The notes under the pieces are model-generated. The model worked only from the letters and a program-made list of their open reading frames with translations, searched no databases and had not been told where the DNA came from. The position numbers and the translations under genes are program-made. Shown one piece after another: positions 1-8,061 of a stretch of DNA of 64,000 bases (the stretch's first letter is position 1; each line of letters begins with the position of its first letter). The stretch comes from Halorarum halophilum (lineage in GTDB: Archaea; Halobacteriota; Halobacteria; Halobacteriales; Haloferacaceae): the NCBI RefSeq assembly GCF_013401515.1, contig NZ_CP058529.1, positions 2,294,001 through 2,358,000 of the forward strand. The letters are read 5' to 3'.

Positions 1-1
1 C

Positions 2-1084
2 GAGGCGCTGTCGGCCGACGAGGTCCGGCGCGCCCCGGACGCGGTGTTCGCCGGCGTCTCGGAGCGACGGGCGAACTTCCTCGCCAGTTCGGCGGCAGAG
101 CGCGGGGACACCGAGAAGGCGCGCGCCGTCCTCGACCGCCACGACGACGTCCAGCGAGCGCGCGAGGCGGCCGGCCGGGCCGGGGGAGCGGGTGCTGGCG
201 CGGCCGTCCCCGGCGCGTCCGACGACATCGGCGACCGCGCCTCCCGGGCTGGCGGGACGTTCCTCGAGGGGCTGACCGACGGCGACTCCGACGAGGACGA
301 CATCGGGGGGTACTACGACGACATCGCGTTCGTCGCGAACTCGCTCCGCTCGCGGCTGTTCGTGCTGGTCGCGGTGTTCGGCGTCGTCATGGTCGGGACC
401 TTCGCGTGGCTCTACTCCGGCGGTATCGGGGACGTCCGGGAGAACTTCGTCCAGCGCCTGCCCCCGGAGGTCGTCGGCGAGGGGGCCGAACAGTTCGGCG
501 TCATCGTGCTCCACCCGGTGGAGGCGCTCATCTTCGAGGTGAAGATCTCAACGCTGCTCGGGATCGCCGCCGTGCTCCCGTTCGCGGCCTACTACGCGTG
601 GCCGGCGCTCCGCGAGCGCGGGTTCGTCCGCGGGCGCCGGCAGGTCATCTTCGGGTGGGTCGCGATGCTGCTCGCCGGCCTGCTGGGCGGCCTCGTGCTC
701 GGCTACACAGTCATCGCCCCGACGATCATCTCGTGGCTCGTGGGCGACGCGCTCCGGGCGGGGATCGTCATCAGCTACCGCATCAGCGACTTCTTCTGGC
801 TCGTCATCTTCACCACGCTCGGCATCGGCGTCCTCGCGGACGTGCCGATCCTGATGGTGCTGCTCAACTCGGCGGGCGTCTCCTACCAGGCGATGCGGGA
901 TCGCTGGCGGGAGGTCACCATCGCGATCATGCTGTTCGCGGCGCTGTTCACCCCGGCGGACGTCATCACGATGTTCCTCATGACGGTGCCGCTGATGGCG
1001 GCGTACGGCGTCGGCCTCGTCGTGCTGTTCGTGCTCACGCTCGGCGGCCGGCGGAACCTCGCCAAACCGGTCGGCACAACGTAG
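2..1084 (+). CDS. tatC: Sec-independent protein translocase TatC, C-terminal part (gene cut by window start)
   Basis: The frame is open from base 2 to a TAG at 1082-1084, so the 5' part lies outside the window. About 100 hydrophilic, Ala/Gly/Asp-rich residues are followed by a TatC-like membrane domain with six hydrophobic segments, including the stretches LHPVEALIFEVKIS and ISDFFWLVIFTTLGIG. TatC is the receptor subunit that binds twin-arginine signal peptides at the cytoplasmic membrane. Haloarchaea send most secreted proteins through Tat and have a double-length TatC with two fused domains joined by a linker. The long polar stretch before this domain suggests this is the second half of such a fused protein, but that is inference because the first half is not visible. 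Confidence 0.85.
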   Translation, partial: EALSADEVRRAPDAVFAGVSERRANFLASSAAERGDTEKARAVLDRHDDVQRAREAAGRAGGAGAGAAVPGASDDIGDRASRAGGTFLEGLTDGDSDEDDIGGYYDDIAFVANSLRSRLFVLVAVFGVVMVGTFAWLYSGGIGDVRENFVQRLPPEVVGEGAEQFGVIVLHPVEALIFEVKISTLLGIAAVLPFAAYYAWPALRERGFVRGRRQVIFGWVAMLLAGLLGGLVLGYTVIAPTIISWLVGDALRAGIVISYRISDFFWLVIFTTLGIGVLADVPILMVLLNSAGVSYQAMRDRWREVTIAIMLFAALFTPADVITMFLMTVPLMAAYGVGLVVLFVLTLGGRRNLAKPVGTT

Positions 1085-1173
1085 CCGGGCCGGGGGCGCT
1101 CCCCCTCCACTCGTCGGCCCGTCTCACTCGTCGATCTTCTCTCTCGTCGACCCCTCCTGCCCTTTGGAACCAC

Positions 1174-1779
1174 CTACTCGTCGGTCCCGCTCCCGTCGTC
1201 CGCGAGATCCTCCGGCTGGGTGCCCACCCCGGCGGGCCACCCCGGCGGCCGGGCCGCGGAGGGGTCGGCGTGTGCCCGCTTCAGCACCATCGGCGTCCGC
1301 TTCAGCGAGAGCACCTTCGTCCCCTCGCCGTTGAACGCCCGGAGCTCCGTCTCGACGATGCCGACGTGCTCGCGCGAGTCGCTCTCCCGCTTCGAGAGCA
1401 CCTCGCTCTCCGCGAAGATGGTGTCGCCGTGGAAGACGGGTGCGTGGTGGCGCACCTCGTCGTAGCCGAGGTTCGCGGTCGCGTTGACCGAGACGTCGAT
1501 CACGCTCATCCCGACGGCCAGCGCGATGACGAACGTGCCGTCGACGAGGCGCTCGCCGAACTCGGTCCCGGCGGCGTACGCCTCGTTGAAGTGCATCGGG
1601 TTGAGGTTCATCGTCACGTTCGTGAACCAGACGTTGTCCGTCTCCGTGACGGTGCGCCCGAAGGGGTGCTTGTACACGTCGCCGACCTGGAAGTCCTCGT
1701 AGTAGCGGCCGTGCCAGCCCGCGACGAGTCGTCCTTCGGAGTCGGCGTGTTCGTTCATATCGGAGTCGGAGTCAGTCAT
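1174..1779 (-). CDS. MaoC-like (R)-specific hydratase / acyl dehydratase, 201 aa
   Basis: A single hot-dog-fold MaoC domain is recognisable from the hydratase signature region reading WFTNVTMNLNPMHFNEAYA, followed by GERLVDGTF. The Asn/Asp-x4-His arrangement is the one that hydrates trans-2-enoyl-CoA type substrates in this family. The frame stays open upstream, but ATG at 1779 (MTDSDSDM) is preferred because the extra upstream residues are Arg/Ser-rich shadow sequence; ATG at 1758 is an alternative. It is convergent with tatC and no other acyl-CoA gene sits beside it, so the substrate cannot be inferred. The upstream region is occupied by a dispersed repeat. Confidence 0.8.
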   Translation of the reverse strand: MTDSDSDMNEHADSEGRLVAGWHGRYYEDFQVGDVYKHPFGRTVTETDNVWFTNVTMNLNPMHFNEAYAAGTEFGERLVDGTFVIALAVGMSVIDVSVNATANLGYDEVRHHAPVFHGDTIFAESEVLSKRESDSREHVGIVETELRAFNGEGTKVLSLKRTPMVLKRAHADPSAARPPGWPAGVGTQPEDLADDGSGTDE

Positions 1780-1962
1780 GGGTCCGTTCACGGACGGGCG
1801 GGACAAGTACGTGCGGGCGTCACTGGTCGGGATGCCGGCGGTGGCGCGCGTGACAGCGAGCCCGAAGGGCGAGCAGACGCGCGCGAGGGACGAGAAGCGC
1901 AGCGAACGAGCGGAGCGAGTGAGCGAGCATCGCAAGAGGCTGGGGAGGGTGTGGCTGCGGTC

Positions 1963-2136
1963 GGGTGGGACTGAAAGGGGCCGCAGCGTTCACGGGCGCT
2001 TGCGCCCGTGAATTCTGGAGAGCCTGCTCTCCCGTAACTCGACGAACCCCGTCGACGTAAGCACTGCAGCGAGGCGACCGGAGGGAGCCGAGCGAAGCGC
2101 GCAACGAGACGCGGGAGTCGAGAGTCGCGGGGGCTT
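1963..2136. repeat. Dispersed intergenic repeat, copy A, with three perfect hairpins
   Basis: The 445-bp gap between the MaoC gene and the RHH gene holds no credible ORF. It begins with G+A-rich 'gagcgagc' type sequence and then shows an ordered module: GTGGGACTGAAAGGGGCCGC (from 1965), three adjacent perfect inverted repeats (11-bp arms 1989-1999/2002-2012; 7-bp arms 2017-2023/2026-2032; 6-bp arms 2039-2044/2050-2055), a GCACTGCAGCGAG stretch, and CGAGAGTCGCGGGGGCTT at 2119-2136. The outer modules recur in the same order at 45610-45794. Origin is unknown; a decayed transposon end or a haloarchaeal interspersed repeat are both possible. Confidence 0.6.
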
Positions 2137-2224
2137 TCGAGCCGGTCTCGAAGCATCAACCTTCGACCTCAACCGAGCCGACACCGAAGCGAGCATTCAA
2201 ATAATCCCGAGAGAATCCCCAAGT

Positions 2225-2404
2225 ATGCCCAAGATAAGCGTCGAGATCCCCGGCGAACTCCTCGAGGACCTCGACGAACACGTCGGCGACGACGGGAAGT
2301 TCGTCAACCGGAGCGACGCCATCCGCGCGTCGATTCGCAAGACGCTGGACGTGCTCGACGAGATCGACGAGCGCCACGGCCGCCTGGACGAGGAAGATGA
2401 GTAG
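2225..2404 (+). CDS. Ribbon-helix-helix (CopG/NikR-type) small DNA-binding protein, 59 aa
   Basis: The product starts MPKISVEIPGELLEDLDEH, a typical beta-strand plus first helix of an RHH domain, followed by a turn and second helix (NRSDAIRASIRKTLDVL). RHH dimers bind operators through the paired N-terminal strand. Its stop overlaps the start of the downstream transporter (ATG at 2397 lies inside the last codons), so the two are translationally coupled and probably co-transcribed. It may regulate that transporter, but this is inference. No frame problem is seen and the composition matches the core genome. Confidence 0.85.
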   Translation: MPKISVEIPGELLEDLDEHVGDDGKFVNRSDAIRASIRKTLDVLDEIDERHGRLDEEDE

Positions 2405-3134
2405 CGCGACCGCACGCGACTCGCTCCCCATCGACCGGCTCGCCATCGTCGCGCTGTTCGTGACGGCGCTGGTGGTCGCGCAGGTGACGGCGGCGAAACT
2501 GCTGGCGATCGCCATCCCGGTCTCGCTCCCCTTCGCGGGCGCGTCGCTGACGCTCCCCGGGGCGGCGCTGGCGTACGCCGTGACGTTCTTCGCGTCGGAC
2601 TGCTACGCAGAGCTGTACGGCCGACGGGCGGCCCAGGAGATGGTCAACGTCGCGTTCCTCATGAACTTCGTCGTGCTGGCGCTGGTGTGGAGCACCATCG
2701 CCGCGCCGGCGGCCGACCCCGAGTTCGCCTCGACGTTCGCGACCGTGCTCGGCGCCAGCGGGAACATCGTCGCCGGCAGCCTCCTCGCGTACCTCGTGAG
2801 CCAGAACTGGGACGTGCTCGTCTTCCACCGTATCCGCGACGCCACCGACGGCGAGCACCTCTGGCTCCGCAACGTCGGCTCGACGGCGACGAGCCAGCTC
2901 ATCGACACGGTGCTGTTCGTCGGCGTCGCGTTCTACGTCCTGCCTCAACTCGGGATCGGCACCCAGCTCGGCCTGCCGCTGACCGCCGTTGCAGGGCCGA
3001 GCATCGCCGCGCTCGTCGTCGGCCAGTACGTCCTGAAGCTGCTCATCGCCGTGGTCGACACGCCGTTCGTCTACCTCGTCGTCGGCGCGGTGCGGTCCCG
3101 CGGGGCCGCGGACCGCCGAGTGTACGCCGACTGA
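2397..3134 (+). CDS. yhhQ: Queuosine precursor transporter, VUT/YhhQ family, 245 aa
   Basis: The protein has about six to seven hydrophobic segments and the VUT-family signatures FFASDCYAELYGRRAAQEM near residue 65 and RNVGSTATSQLIDTVLF near residue 160. Bacterial YhhQ imports preQ0/preQ1 for tRNA queuosine; in archaea preQ0 feeds archaeosine in tRNA, so salvage of a 7-deazaguanine precursor is the likely role. The ATG at 2397 overlaps the end of the RHH gene by 8 bp, indicating an operon. Gene symbol is by family only. Confidence 0.85.
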   Translation: MSSATARDSLPIDRLAIVALFVTALVVAQVTAAKLLAIAIPVSLPFAGASLTLPGAALAYAVTFFASDCYAELYGRRAAQEMVNVAFLMNFVVLALVWSTIAAPAADPEFASTFATVLGASGNIVAGSLLAYLVSQNWDVLVFHRIRDATDGEHLWLRNVGSTATSQLIDTVLFVGVAFYVLPQLGIGTQLGLPLTAVAGPSIAALVVGQYVLKLLIAVVDTPFVYLVVGAVRSRGAADRRVYAD

Positions 3135-3299
3135 AGGTTGGAATAGAGTAGCCGGCTCGGTCGGGACCATCGAACGGTGAGAGGTTCCGTCGTCCCTCCA
3201 ATCAGAACAGTACGTTGTTTCTGCCGATGAACCGCTGAGATCCTGTATCGGTCCAACGTCTAACAGAGTTCTTACATTCTGTGGACCGAAGATGGGTAT

Positions 3300-3749
3300 A
3301 TGGCGTTATCCGCTTCTCAAGAGGCCGTATTGAACGAACTCGTGGTGAACATCCCAAACAGCGTGTCCTGGTGCATGTTCGGAAGTACTGATTCCGTTCT
3401 GAGAGGACTCGACGACGACCCAGCCGATATCGATGTTCTCACCACGGAATCTGGAGCCAAACGGTTTCGAGCGGTGTTCTCCGACGAGTTCGTCGGGACT
3501 CACGAGATAGGCGTGTCACAAATAGACGAGTATCGAGTACACGATGAGGAACTCGAGGTACTGTTCAGCAAACGCGAAAGGGAACACCAAGAGCCGCTTG
3601 TCGACTTAGGCGCCGTTGAGTTGGAGGCGACTGCCGACCGAGGGATTCCGTTACTTCCACTCAAGCCGCTCGTCGAAGCCTACAGGAAGATAGACAAACA
3701 CGACACGGCCGATAGACTGGAAGACGAATTCGATCTGACCGACGGATGA
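3300..3749 (+). CDS. Nucleotidyltransferase-fold small protein, 149 aa
   Basis: The segment WCMFGSTDSVLRGLDDDPADIDVLT (residues about 24-48) has the GS...DxD arrangement of the polymerase-beta-like nucleotidyltransferase fold, with D-I-D as the metal ligands. The rest is short and lacks a recognisable partner domain. It resembles stand-alone minimal nucleotidyltransferases, some of which work in toxin-antitoxin pairs, but no HEPN motif is visible in the partner ORF. Codon use is noticeably less GC-rich than in the neighbours, suggesting acquisition. A TATA-like TTCTTACATT lies about 28 bp before the ATG. Confidence 0.6.
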   Translation: MALSASQEAVLNELVVNIPNSVSWCMFGSTDSVLRGLDDDPADIDVLTTESGAKRFRAVFSDEFVGTHEIGVSQIDEYRVHDEELEVLFSKREREHQEPLVDLGAVELEATADRGIPLLPLKPLVEAYRKIDKHDTADRLEDEFDLTDG

Positions 3750-3898
3750 GTCGGCTATGGATATCAGATTCCAGTGTGATATCGGTGTGGTTCACGTGGG
3801 AATTCGTTCGGGGTGACCTCGAGAGTGGGACGGTCGCAGACTTGACCGACCAGCTGTTGCACTCCGACCCGCGTTCGGATAGTTACATCACTGCATAG
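3746..3898 (+). CDS. Small ORF coupled to the nucleotidyltransferase-like gene, 50 aa
   Basis: An ATG overlaps the previous stop as ATGA (3746-3749) and the frame runs 50 codons, starting MSRLWISDSSVISVWFTWEF. The overlap argues for translation with the gene before it. The N-terminus vaguely recalls a PIN-like start (a hydrophobic strand followed by D-S-S) but the protein is too short for a PIN domain, so it could be a truncated remnant. Function is unknown. Confidence 0.35.
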   Translation: MSRLWISDSSVISVWFTWEFVRGDLESGTVADLTDQLLHSDPRSDSYITA

Positions 3899-3906
3899 CT
3901 AGGATC

Positions 3907-4686
3907 TCAGCCGTCGAGCCGCTCCGCGAACGCGAACCGCGGCTTCACGTCGCCGACTCTCGCGCGGACCGTCTCGCCCTCCGCGGCGTCGCTCACGAAC
4001 ACGGTAAAGCCGTCGATCCGCGCGATGCCGTCGCCCTCGTCGCCGGTGTCGGTGATCTCCAGTTCCACCTCGTCGCCCTCGGCCACGGGCGCGTCGGTGC
4101 GACCCTTCGCGATGAGGTAGCGCTCCGAGGACTGCTTCCGGCTGGCCTCCGGCGTGTAGGCGCGGACGTACTGGAACTCCTCCCCGACGGCAGCGCGGAA
4201 GTCAGCGAGGTCGGGGCCGTCGAACACCTTCACGACGAAGTCGCCGCCCGGCTTCAGGAGTTCGAGCGCGGTGTCGAACGCCTGCCGGGCGAGGTGGATG
4301 GACCGGGCGTGGTCCAGCGAGTACTCGCCGGACATGTTCGGCGCCATGTCGGAGACGACGACGTCGACGACGTGCTCGTCCTCCTCGGCGCCGAGCGCCT
4401 TCCGGAGGTAGTAGCGCGTGCGGTCCTCGGTCATGTCCCCCCGGACCGTCTCCACGGTGTCGTGTTCGAGGTCGTCGATCCGCTGGAAGTCGACGCCGAC
4501 GACGCGGCCGTCCGGGCCGACCCGCTCGGCCGCGACCTGGAGCCAGCCGCCGGGGGCCGCGCCGAGGTCCACGACCGTGTCGCCCCGCGAGAGGAGGTCC
4601 GCCTCGTCGTCCAGTTGCTGGAGCTTGTAGGCGGAGCGGGCGCGGTAGCCCTGCTGTTTCGCCTTGTTGTAGTACTCGTCACTCAT
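3907..4686 (-). CDS. rlmE: 23S rRNA 2'-O-ribose methyltransferase RlmE/FtsJ with C-terminal TRAM domain; 5' end replaced by the integrated element
   Basis: The product (259 aa) has SAM motif I VVDLGAAPGGW near residue 38, the catalytic VVSDMAPNMSG region near 110, KPGGDFVVKVFDG near 145 and a C-terminal TRAM RNA-binding domain (about 200-255). RlmE methylates a uridine ribose in the A-loop of 23S rRNA. The N-terminus is MSDEYYN; codons 3-7 (GACGAGTACTACAAC) are exactly the 15-bp repeat found again at 40936-40950, where it is preceded by ATG GGT CGC AAG. The present start codon and promoter thus appear to come from the integrated element while the body of the gene is chromosomal. Confidence 0.95.
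   Translation of the reverse strand: MSDEYYNKAKQQGYRARSAYKLQQLDDEADLLSRGDTVVDLGAAPGGWLQVAAERVGPDGRVVGVDFQRIDDLEHDTVETVRGDMTEDRTRYYLRKALGAEEDEHVVDVVVSDMAPNMSGEYSLDHARSIHLARQAFDTALELLKPGGDFVVKVFDGPDLADFRAAVGEEFQYVRAYTPEASRKQSSERYLIAKGRTDAPVAEGDEVELEITDTGDEGDGIARIDGFTVFVSDAAEGETVRARVGDVKPRFAFAERLDG
4666..4680. repeat. attL candidate: 15-bp core inside rlmE codons 3-7
   Basis: GTTGTAGTACTCGTC, identical to 40936-40950, with mismatches immediately outside on both sides. It contains the palindrome AGTACT at its centre. Read on the minus strand it encodes Asp-Glu-Tyr-Tyr-Asn of RlmE, so strand exchange anywhere in the core keeps the reading frame. Confidence 0.8.
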
Positions 4687-4739
4687 ATGGACATATCGCC
4701 TCCATAGCTTTATCGTCTAACAGTTCTCCCATCGTGTAG
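4687..4739. promoter_or_regulatory. 53-bp divergent promoter for rlmE and the integrase operon
   Basis: Only 53 bp separate the rlmE ATG (4686) and the RHH-gene ATG (4740). A single AT-rich stretch, CTTTATCG on plus and CGATAAAG on minus (about 4708-4716), lies 23-31 bp before both start codons, which is the usual haloarchaeal TATA position for leaderless genes. One element-supplied promoter may thus drive a host gene on one strand and the integrase operon on the other. A GGAGG (minus strand, about 4697-4701) precedes the rlmE start by 10-12 bases. Confidence 0.55.
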
Positions 4740-5144
4740 ATGAGCAAACGGAAGACCATACACGTCGTTGTCGACGACGAGCAAAAAGAACGCTGGAAGA
4801 CCGCTGCGGAAGATGACCCCGCGGTTAACAACACCAGTGAGATGGTCCGATTAGCTGTAGAGCAGTACATCGCTGCGGACGATGAAGGGCACTCTGACGA
4901 ACTGCTTGAAATCCTTGATACGGTAACCAACATTGAGGCTACTTTAGCTCAAAACAATCAGAGCCTCAATAACCTACATCAGGACACGCTCGATGGTCAA
5001 GACCTGCAGAATTGGGCAGAGGGAACACTTCTTCCTCTTTTCGAGTCGTACATCTACCGTGAAGAGCTAGATGACGACGATACGGATGCATTTGAACTCG
5101 AATTTGCAGAGGTCCCTGAAGACGACGAGGACGGGGGAGAGTGA
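4740..5144 (+). CDS. CopG/RHH-like protein paired with the integrase, 134 aa
   Basis: The N-terminal part (KRKTIHVVVDDEQKERWKTA ... NTSEMVRLAVEQYI, residues about 3-45) fits a ribbon-helix-helix domain. A Gln/Asn-containing helical middle and a very acidic tail follow. The stop is immediately followed by the integrase ATG (5145), so they form one operon. Likely roles are repression of the integrase promoter or recombination directionality; as its promoter also faces rlmE, it may influence that gene. These roles are inferred from position. Confidence 0.7.
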   Translation: MSKRKTIHVVVDDEQKERWKTAAEDDPAVNNTSEMVRLAVEQYIAADDEGHSDELLEILDTVTNIEATLAQNNQSLNNLHQDTLDGQDLQNWAEGTLLPLFESYIYREELDDDDTDAFELEFAEVPEDDEDGGE

Positions 5145-6176
5145 ATGCATCCAATCGATGCGTACGACGACTGGCGGGAGTACACTGACGGTCGTGACCC
5201 CGAGAAGACAAACAGGTGTAAGGAGCAGTCACTTCAACCCCTGTTGCTTTGGCTTGATAAGAGAGGAATCGACGACTTAGACGACCTGGAGTCCAACGAC
5301 CTCCTGCAGTACATTCGGCACCAACGAGATAAAGAAGGATACGCAAACAGCACCATCCGAACACGCTGGTACTACATCCGGATGTGGTGGACCTGGATGA
5401 CCGAATCAGCGTCAATGGAGATTGACCGACGGGAGGAGCCGGAGGAAAAGTTGGACTGGTACGAAAGTCTAGAACCAGCATCGGAAGATGACCCCGGGGA
5501 CAACCCCGCTGCGGAGATTAAGATAGACAAGGAAGTTACTGAAACTACACTGAGAAAACAGTCAGGGCAGGAAATCATCTACTTCGAGAAGCCTGTCTAC
5601 GAAGGCATGGTGGAGGCATGTGAAACGCTTCGTGAGGAGCTTGTCATCCGAATCCTGTGGGATTGTGGCCTGAGAGCCAGTGAGTTGACTCGACTGGACA
5701 CAAATGACGTAATAATGGATGAGAATCGGCTCATCGTCACGAACGCAAAGACCAGGAAGGACGAGGTCGAGACACGCGACGTATGGTACACCGGGGCAAC
5801 GGCCGCACGCCTCCGGGAATGGATTAATCGCGGGGGCCGTCACAAGTACCCGACCCACACCGATAGCGACAGTCTGCTCATCACGCAGAAGACCCCTGAG
5901 TTCTCCCCTGTAATGGTCAGGAAGACGGTGTATGAGGTTGCAGACCGGGCAGAAGTACAGGAGGACCTGGAGCCGAACCAACGAGGGAAGAACCAGAAGA
6001 GGATATTCCCACATGCCTTCAGGCACAGTTACGCTGTCAACCGGGTGAAGAACGGGATGCCGTTACCGTACCTCAAGCGACTGATGGGACATGCGAGCGT
6101 CGACATCACGGAGGACCGCTACATTGAGTTCCGTCCCGACGACGTACACGAAGCAGAGCGACGCTACAGACCCTAA
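5145..6176 (+). CDS. Tyrosine recombinase/integrase (XerC/D-like), 343 aa
   Basis: The core-binding domain covers about residues 1-110. The catalytic domain shows Arg177 (GLRASEL), a Lys in the beta-hairpin near 202-205, His290-x-x-Arg293 (HAFRHSYA), His316 (LMGHAS) and nucleophile Tyr326 (DRYIEF), so the catalytic set is complete. It lies about 465 bp from the left repeat. It is the probable enzyme for insertion at and excision from the rlmE core; unlike most archaeal integrases the target seems to be a protein-coding 5' end rather than a tRNA gene. Confidence 0.92.
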   Translation: MHPIDAYDDWREYTDGRDPEKTNRCKEQSLQPLLLWLDKRGIDDLDDLESNDLLQYIRHQRDKEGYANSTIRTRWYYIRMWWTWMTESASMEIDRREEPEEKLDWYESLEPASEDDPGDNPAAEIKIDKEVTETTLRKQSGQEIIYFEKPVYEGMVEACETLREELVIRILWDCGLRASELTRLDTNDVIMDENRLIVTNAKTRKDEVETRDVWYTGATAARLREWINRGGRHKYPTHTDSDSLLITQKTPEFSPVMVRKTVYEVADRAEVQEDLEPNQRGKNQKRIFPHAFRHSYAVNRVKNGMPLPYLKRLMGHASVDITEDRYIEFRPDDVHEAERRYRP

Positions 6177-6285
6177 GTTTCACCTCTCGTTAGACGACTA
6201 TCTCGGATTAGACGGGGCAGTTGAAATGTTGACTACTGCTCAAGGAGCTGTTAAGGGCCGATGATAAGCTATTTCGCCATCCCCA

Positions 6286-7167
6286 GTGAGGGATTTGCTT
6301 GTGCCCGAGGACCTGTCGTACCATCGTCGATTGGACGACGGCACGGTGCTCTCGCTGCAGTTCTGCCACCCTTCTCGGGAACGTGTTGAGGCGCGGGAGC
6401 AGCACCTCCTCCAAGAAGCTGCCGGGCACGAGGTTCAGCACTTTGAGTCGCAGATTGTGTCTCAGAGGTACGACCAACAAATTCACGCCCTCTATACCGC
6501 GGAGATATACTCTCGCGAATTTCCAGACGAGGACATCGCCAGCCTCACGCGGCGAGAGTCGCTCATCGTGGAGACACTCCTAGAAGCATTCCGGTCTATT
6601 GAAAAGAAGTGGGAGCAGGAAGGGGACCCGCTCAAGTGGTATAAGCGGCCGGAACTCCGTCGTATCGTCGAGGAAGTCACGGGAACACAATGGCGTCAAC
6701 CCGTGCCGAATGTTGCTGGCTGCCTTCTCTCGAACCTTATCTTCGGCCACGGATTACCGAACGCGAACCACCGCAGTTCACTAAGCTTAGTGGAAACGTA
6801 CCTGGGGACTTTCAAACCCGATTTCGAAATTCCAGATACAGGAGTCCATGGCGAGTGGTTCGACTGGTCCGAGGAGTATGTCCACGAATCGAAGCGGCTC
6901 CTAATGCTCGCACGGAAGGCCAAGATGTTCCGGTACATCGAGGATTGGGGATGCACCTCTATCGTTCGGAAGAATGATGTCGTTGCTGCGTTCGAAGACT
7001 ACAATATCTGGGTTGACGACCCGTGGTCACACTTTCGTCAGCAACACAGGGAACTCAGCATAGAGTTCGTTTACCAAATCCTTGAGCGGACGGAATACGA
7101 CACGCTCATCGGTGAACAGGACCCTGGAAAACGAGTCTTCCTCGATAGACTAGCCGCTACTCAGTAA
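6286..7167 (+). CDS. Fic/Doc-like protein with divergent catalytic motif, 293 aa
   Basis: GTG start at 6286. The segment FGHGLPNANHRSSLSLVETYL (about residues 153-173) lines up with the Doc-type motif H-x4-A-N-x-R-(T/S)-(A/S)-L, including the His and the Asn/Arg that grip the nucleotide; the usual acidic residue just before A-N is Asn here. Fic proteins transfer AMP and Doc transfers phosphate to target proteins. The protein is longer than Doc, with an all-alpha N-terminal extension. It stands alone downstream of the integrase and converges with a tiny minus-strand ORF that could be an antitoxin. The family call rests on this one motif. Confidence 0.5.
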   Translation: MRDLLVPEDLSYHRRLDDGTVLSLQFCHPSRERVEAREQHLLQEAAGHEVQHFESQIVSQRYDQQIHALYTAEIYSREFPDEDIASLTRRESLIVETLLEAFRSIEKKWEQEGDPLKWYKRPELRRIVEEVTGTQWRQPVPNVAGCLLSNLIFGHGLPNANHRSSLSLVETYLGTFKPDFEIPDTGVHGEWFDWSEEYVHESKRLLMLARKAKMFRYIEDWGCTSIVRKNDVVAAFEDYNIWVDDPWSHFRQQHRELSIEFVYQILERTEYDTLIGEQDPGKRVFLDRLAATQ

Positions 7168-7274
7168 TCGGGAAGGTCAGACAGTGCGCGCGACTTCTCC
7201 CGAATTCGGTCGCGGACATCCGAACGCATCCCCGCTCGCTCACGTACCTCGCGGTATGCCCTCTCAGCGTCCAT
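7161..7274 (-). CDS. Very small basic/acidic helical ORF, 37 aa
   Basis: ATG at 7274; the product MDAERAYREVRERAGMRSDVRD... is a charged helix. A TATA-like TTAATAGAATT lies 25-30 bp upstream, as expected for a leaderless haloarchaeal gene, which supports expression. Its 3' end overlaps the 3' end of the Fic/Doc-like gene on the other strand by 7 bp. It could be an antitoxin or a spurious ORF; no family recognised. Confidence 0.35.
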   Translation of the reverse strand: MDAERAYREVRERAGMRSDVRDRIREKSRALSDLPDY

Positions 7275-7371
7275 GCTAGTAGTTACGGTCTCGAATTCTA
7301 TTAAGCGTGTGGATTGGAGTATTTCGGCTGAGAATTTCAACCATCTCAGGACGATATTTGGTTTGTAATTC

Positions 7372-7854
7372 TTAGTCAGAAATGGCGTGGGCACGGCGTA
7401 AATCATCGTAGACCTGCTCCACATAGCGTCGCGGTTCGTCCTTTTCCTCCATCGTCTCCTCAATTGCACGCTCAATGACGTTCCCTCCTGTGCCCGTCCG
7501 TTGGAGGCGGATGACGTAGGCACGCAACGTCGCCGCGACTTCTAACCACCGAACGTCGCGGCTCTCTACGAGCTCTGTAAAGTTCGCAACATCGAACGTG
7601 CGAAGAGCGTCGTCAGCAGGCTCGATAGAACTCAGGTCAGAATAGTAATCTTGCGCAAGCGGCGGAGAGTAGGGCCCACGAAGATGCATGCCGTATGAAT
7701 ATGGGTGCTCGAAGCCAAATGCGGAGGCGAGATAGACGAACTTCTGAAGCCGGAGGCGGTCGTCAAACTCGTTAAGATTGAATTGCCAGCCCAGCTCGTC
7801 CTTAAGGATATCCAAGAATGCTCGTAGGGTTGAAGGACTGGTGGGGGAACTCAT
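7372..7854 (-). CDS. Panacea/YwgA-like protein, 160 aa
   Basis: The pattern RLRLQKFVYLASAFGFEH ... YGMHLRGPYSPPLAQDYY (residues about 33-70) is the hallmark of the SocA/Panacea and YwgA group: a helix with R-L-Q-K, then an aromatic and GPYS segment. Some Panacea proteins neutralise toxins or act as proteolysis adaptors, others are uncharacterised. It is a single gene between a Fic/Doc-like gene and a nuclease candidate, in a conflict-gene setting. A second member with the same motif is encoded at 36418-36870. Confidence 0.6.
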   Translation of the reverse strand: MSSPTSPSTLRAFLDILKDELGWQFNLNEFDDRLRLQKFVYLASAFGFEHPYSYGMHLRGPYSPPLAQDYYSDLSSIEPADDALRTFDVANFTELVESRDVRWLEVAATLRAYVIRLQRTGTGGNVIERAIEETMEEKDEPRRYVEQVYDDLRRAHAISD

Positions 7855-8061
7855 GGTCTTGAACTCGTGGGGCTCTCGTTGTTAAATGTACCTACGAGTC
7901 ATTTCTAGGGAGTCCGTGGGTAAAGTCTCTTCTCTGCCGTTGACCACGCAAAATAGTCCACATCACTTGTCTCTGACATCGATGAATAACGTGGGTTGAA
8001 TGGATGAGTGACACTGGTGTCGGCATTTGGGATTATATGCTACGCGCTCAACTCTTGGTCT

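Noticed and set aside
1174-1935. Longer version of the MaoC-like protein starting at 1935
   Set aside because: The extra 52 residues are Arg/Ser-rich and read through the repeat-type intergenic sequence; ATG at 1779 gives a normal-length protein.
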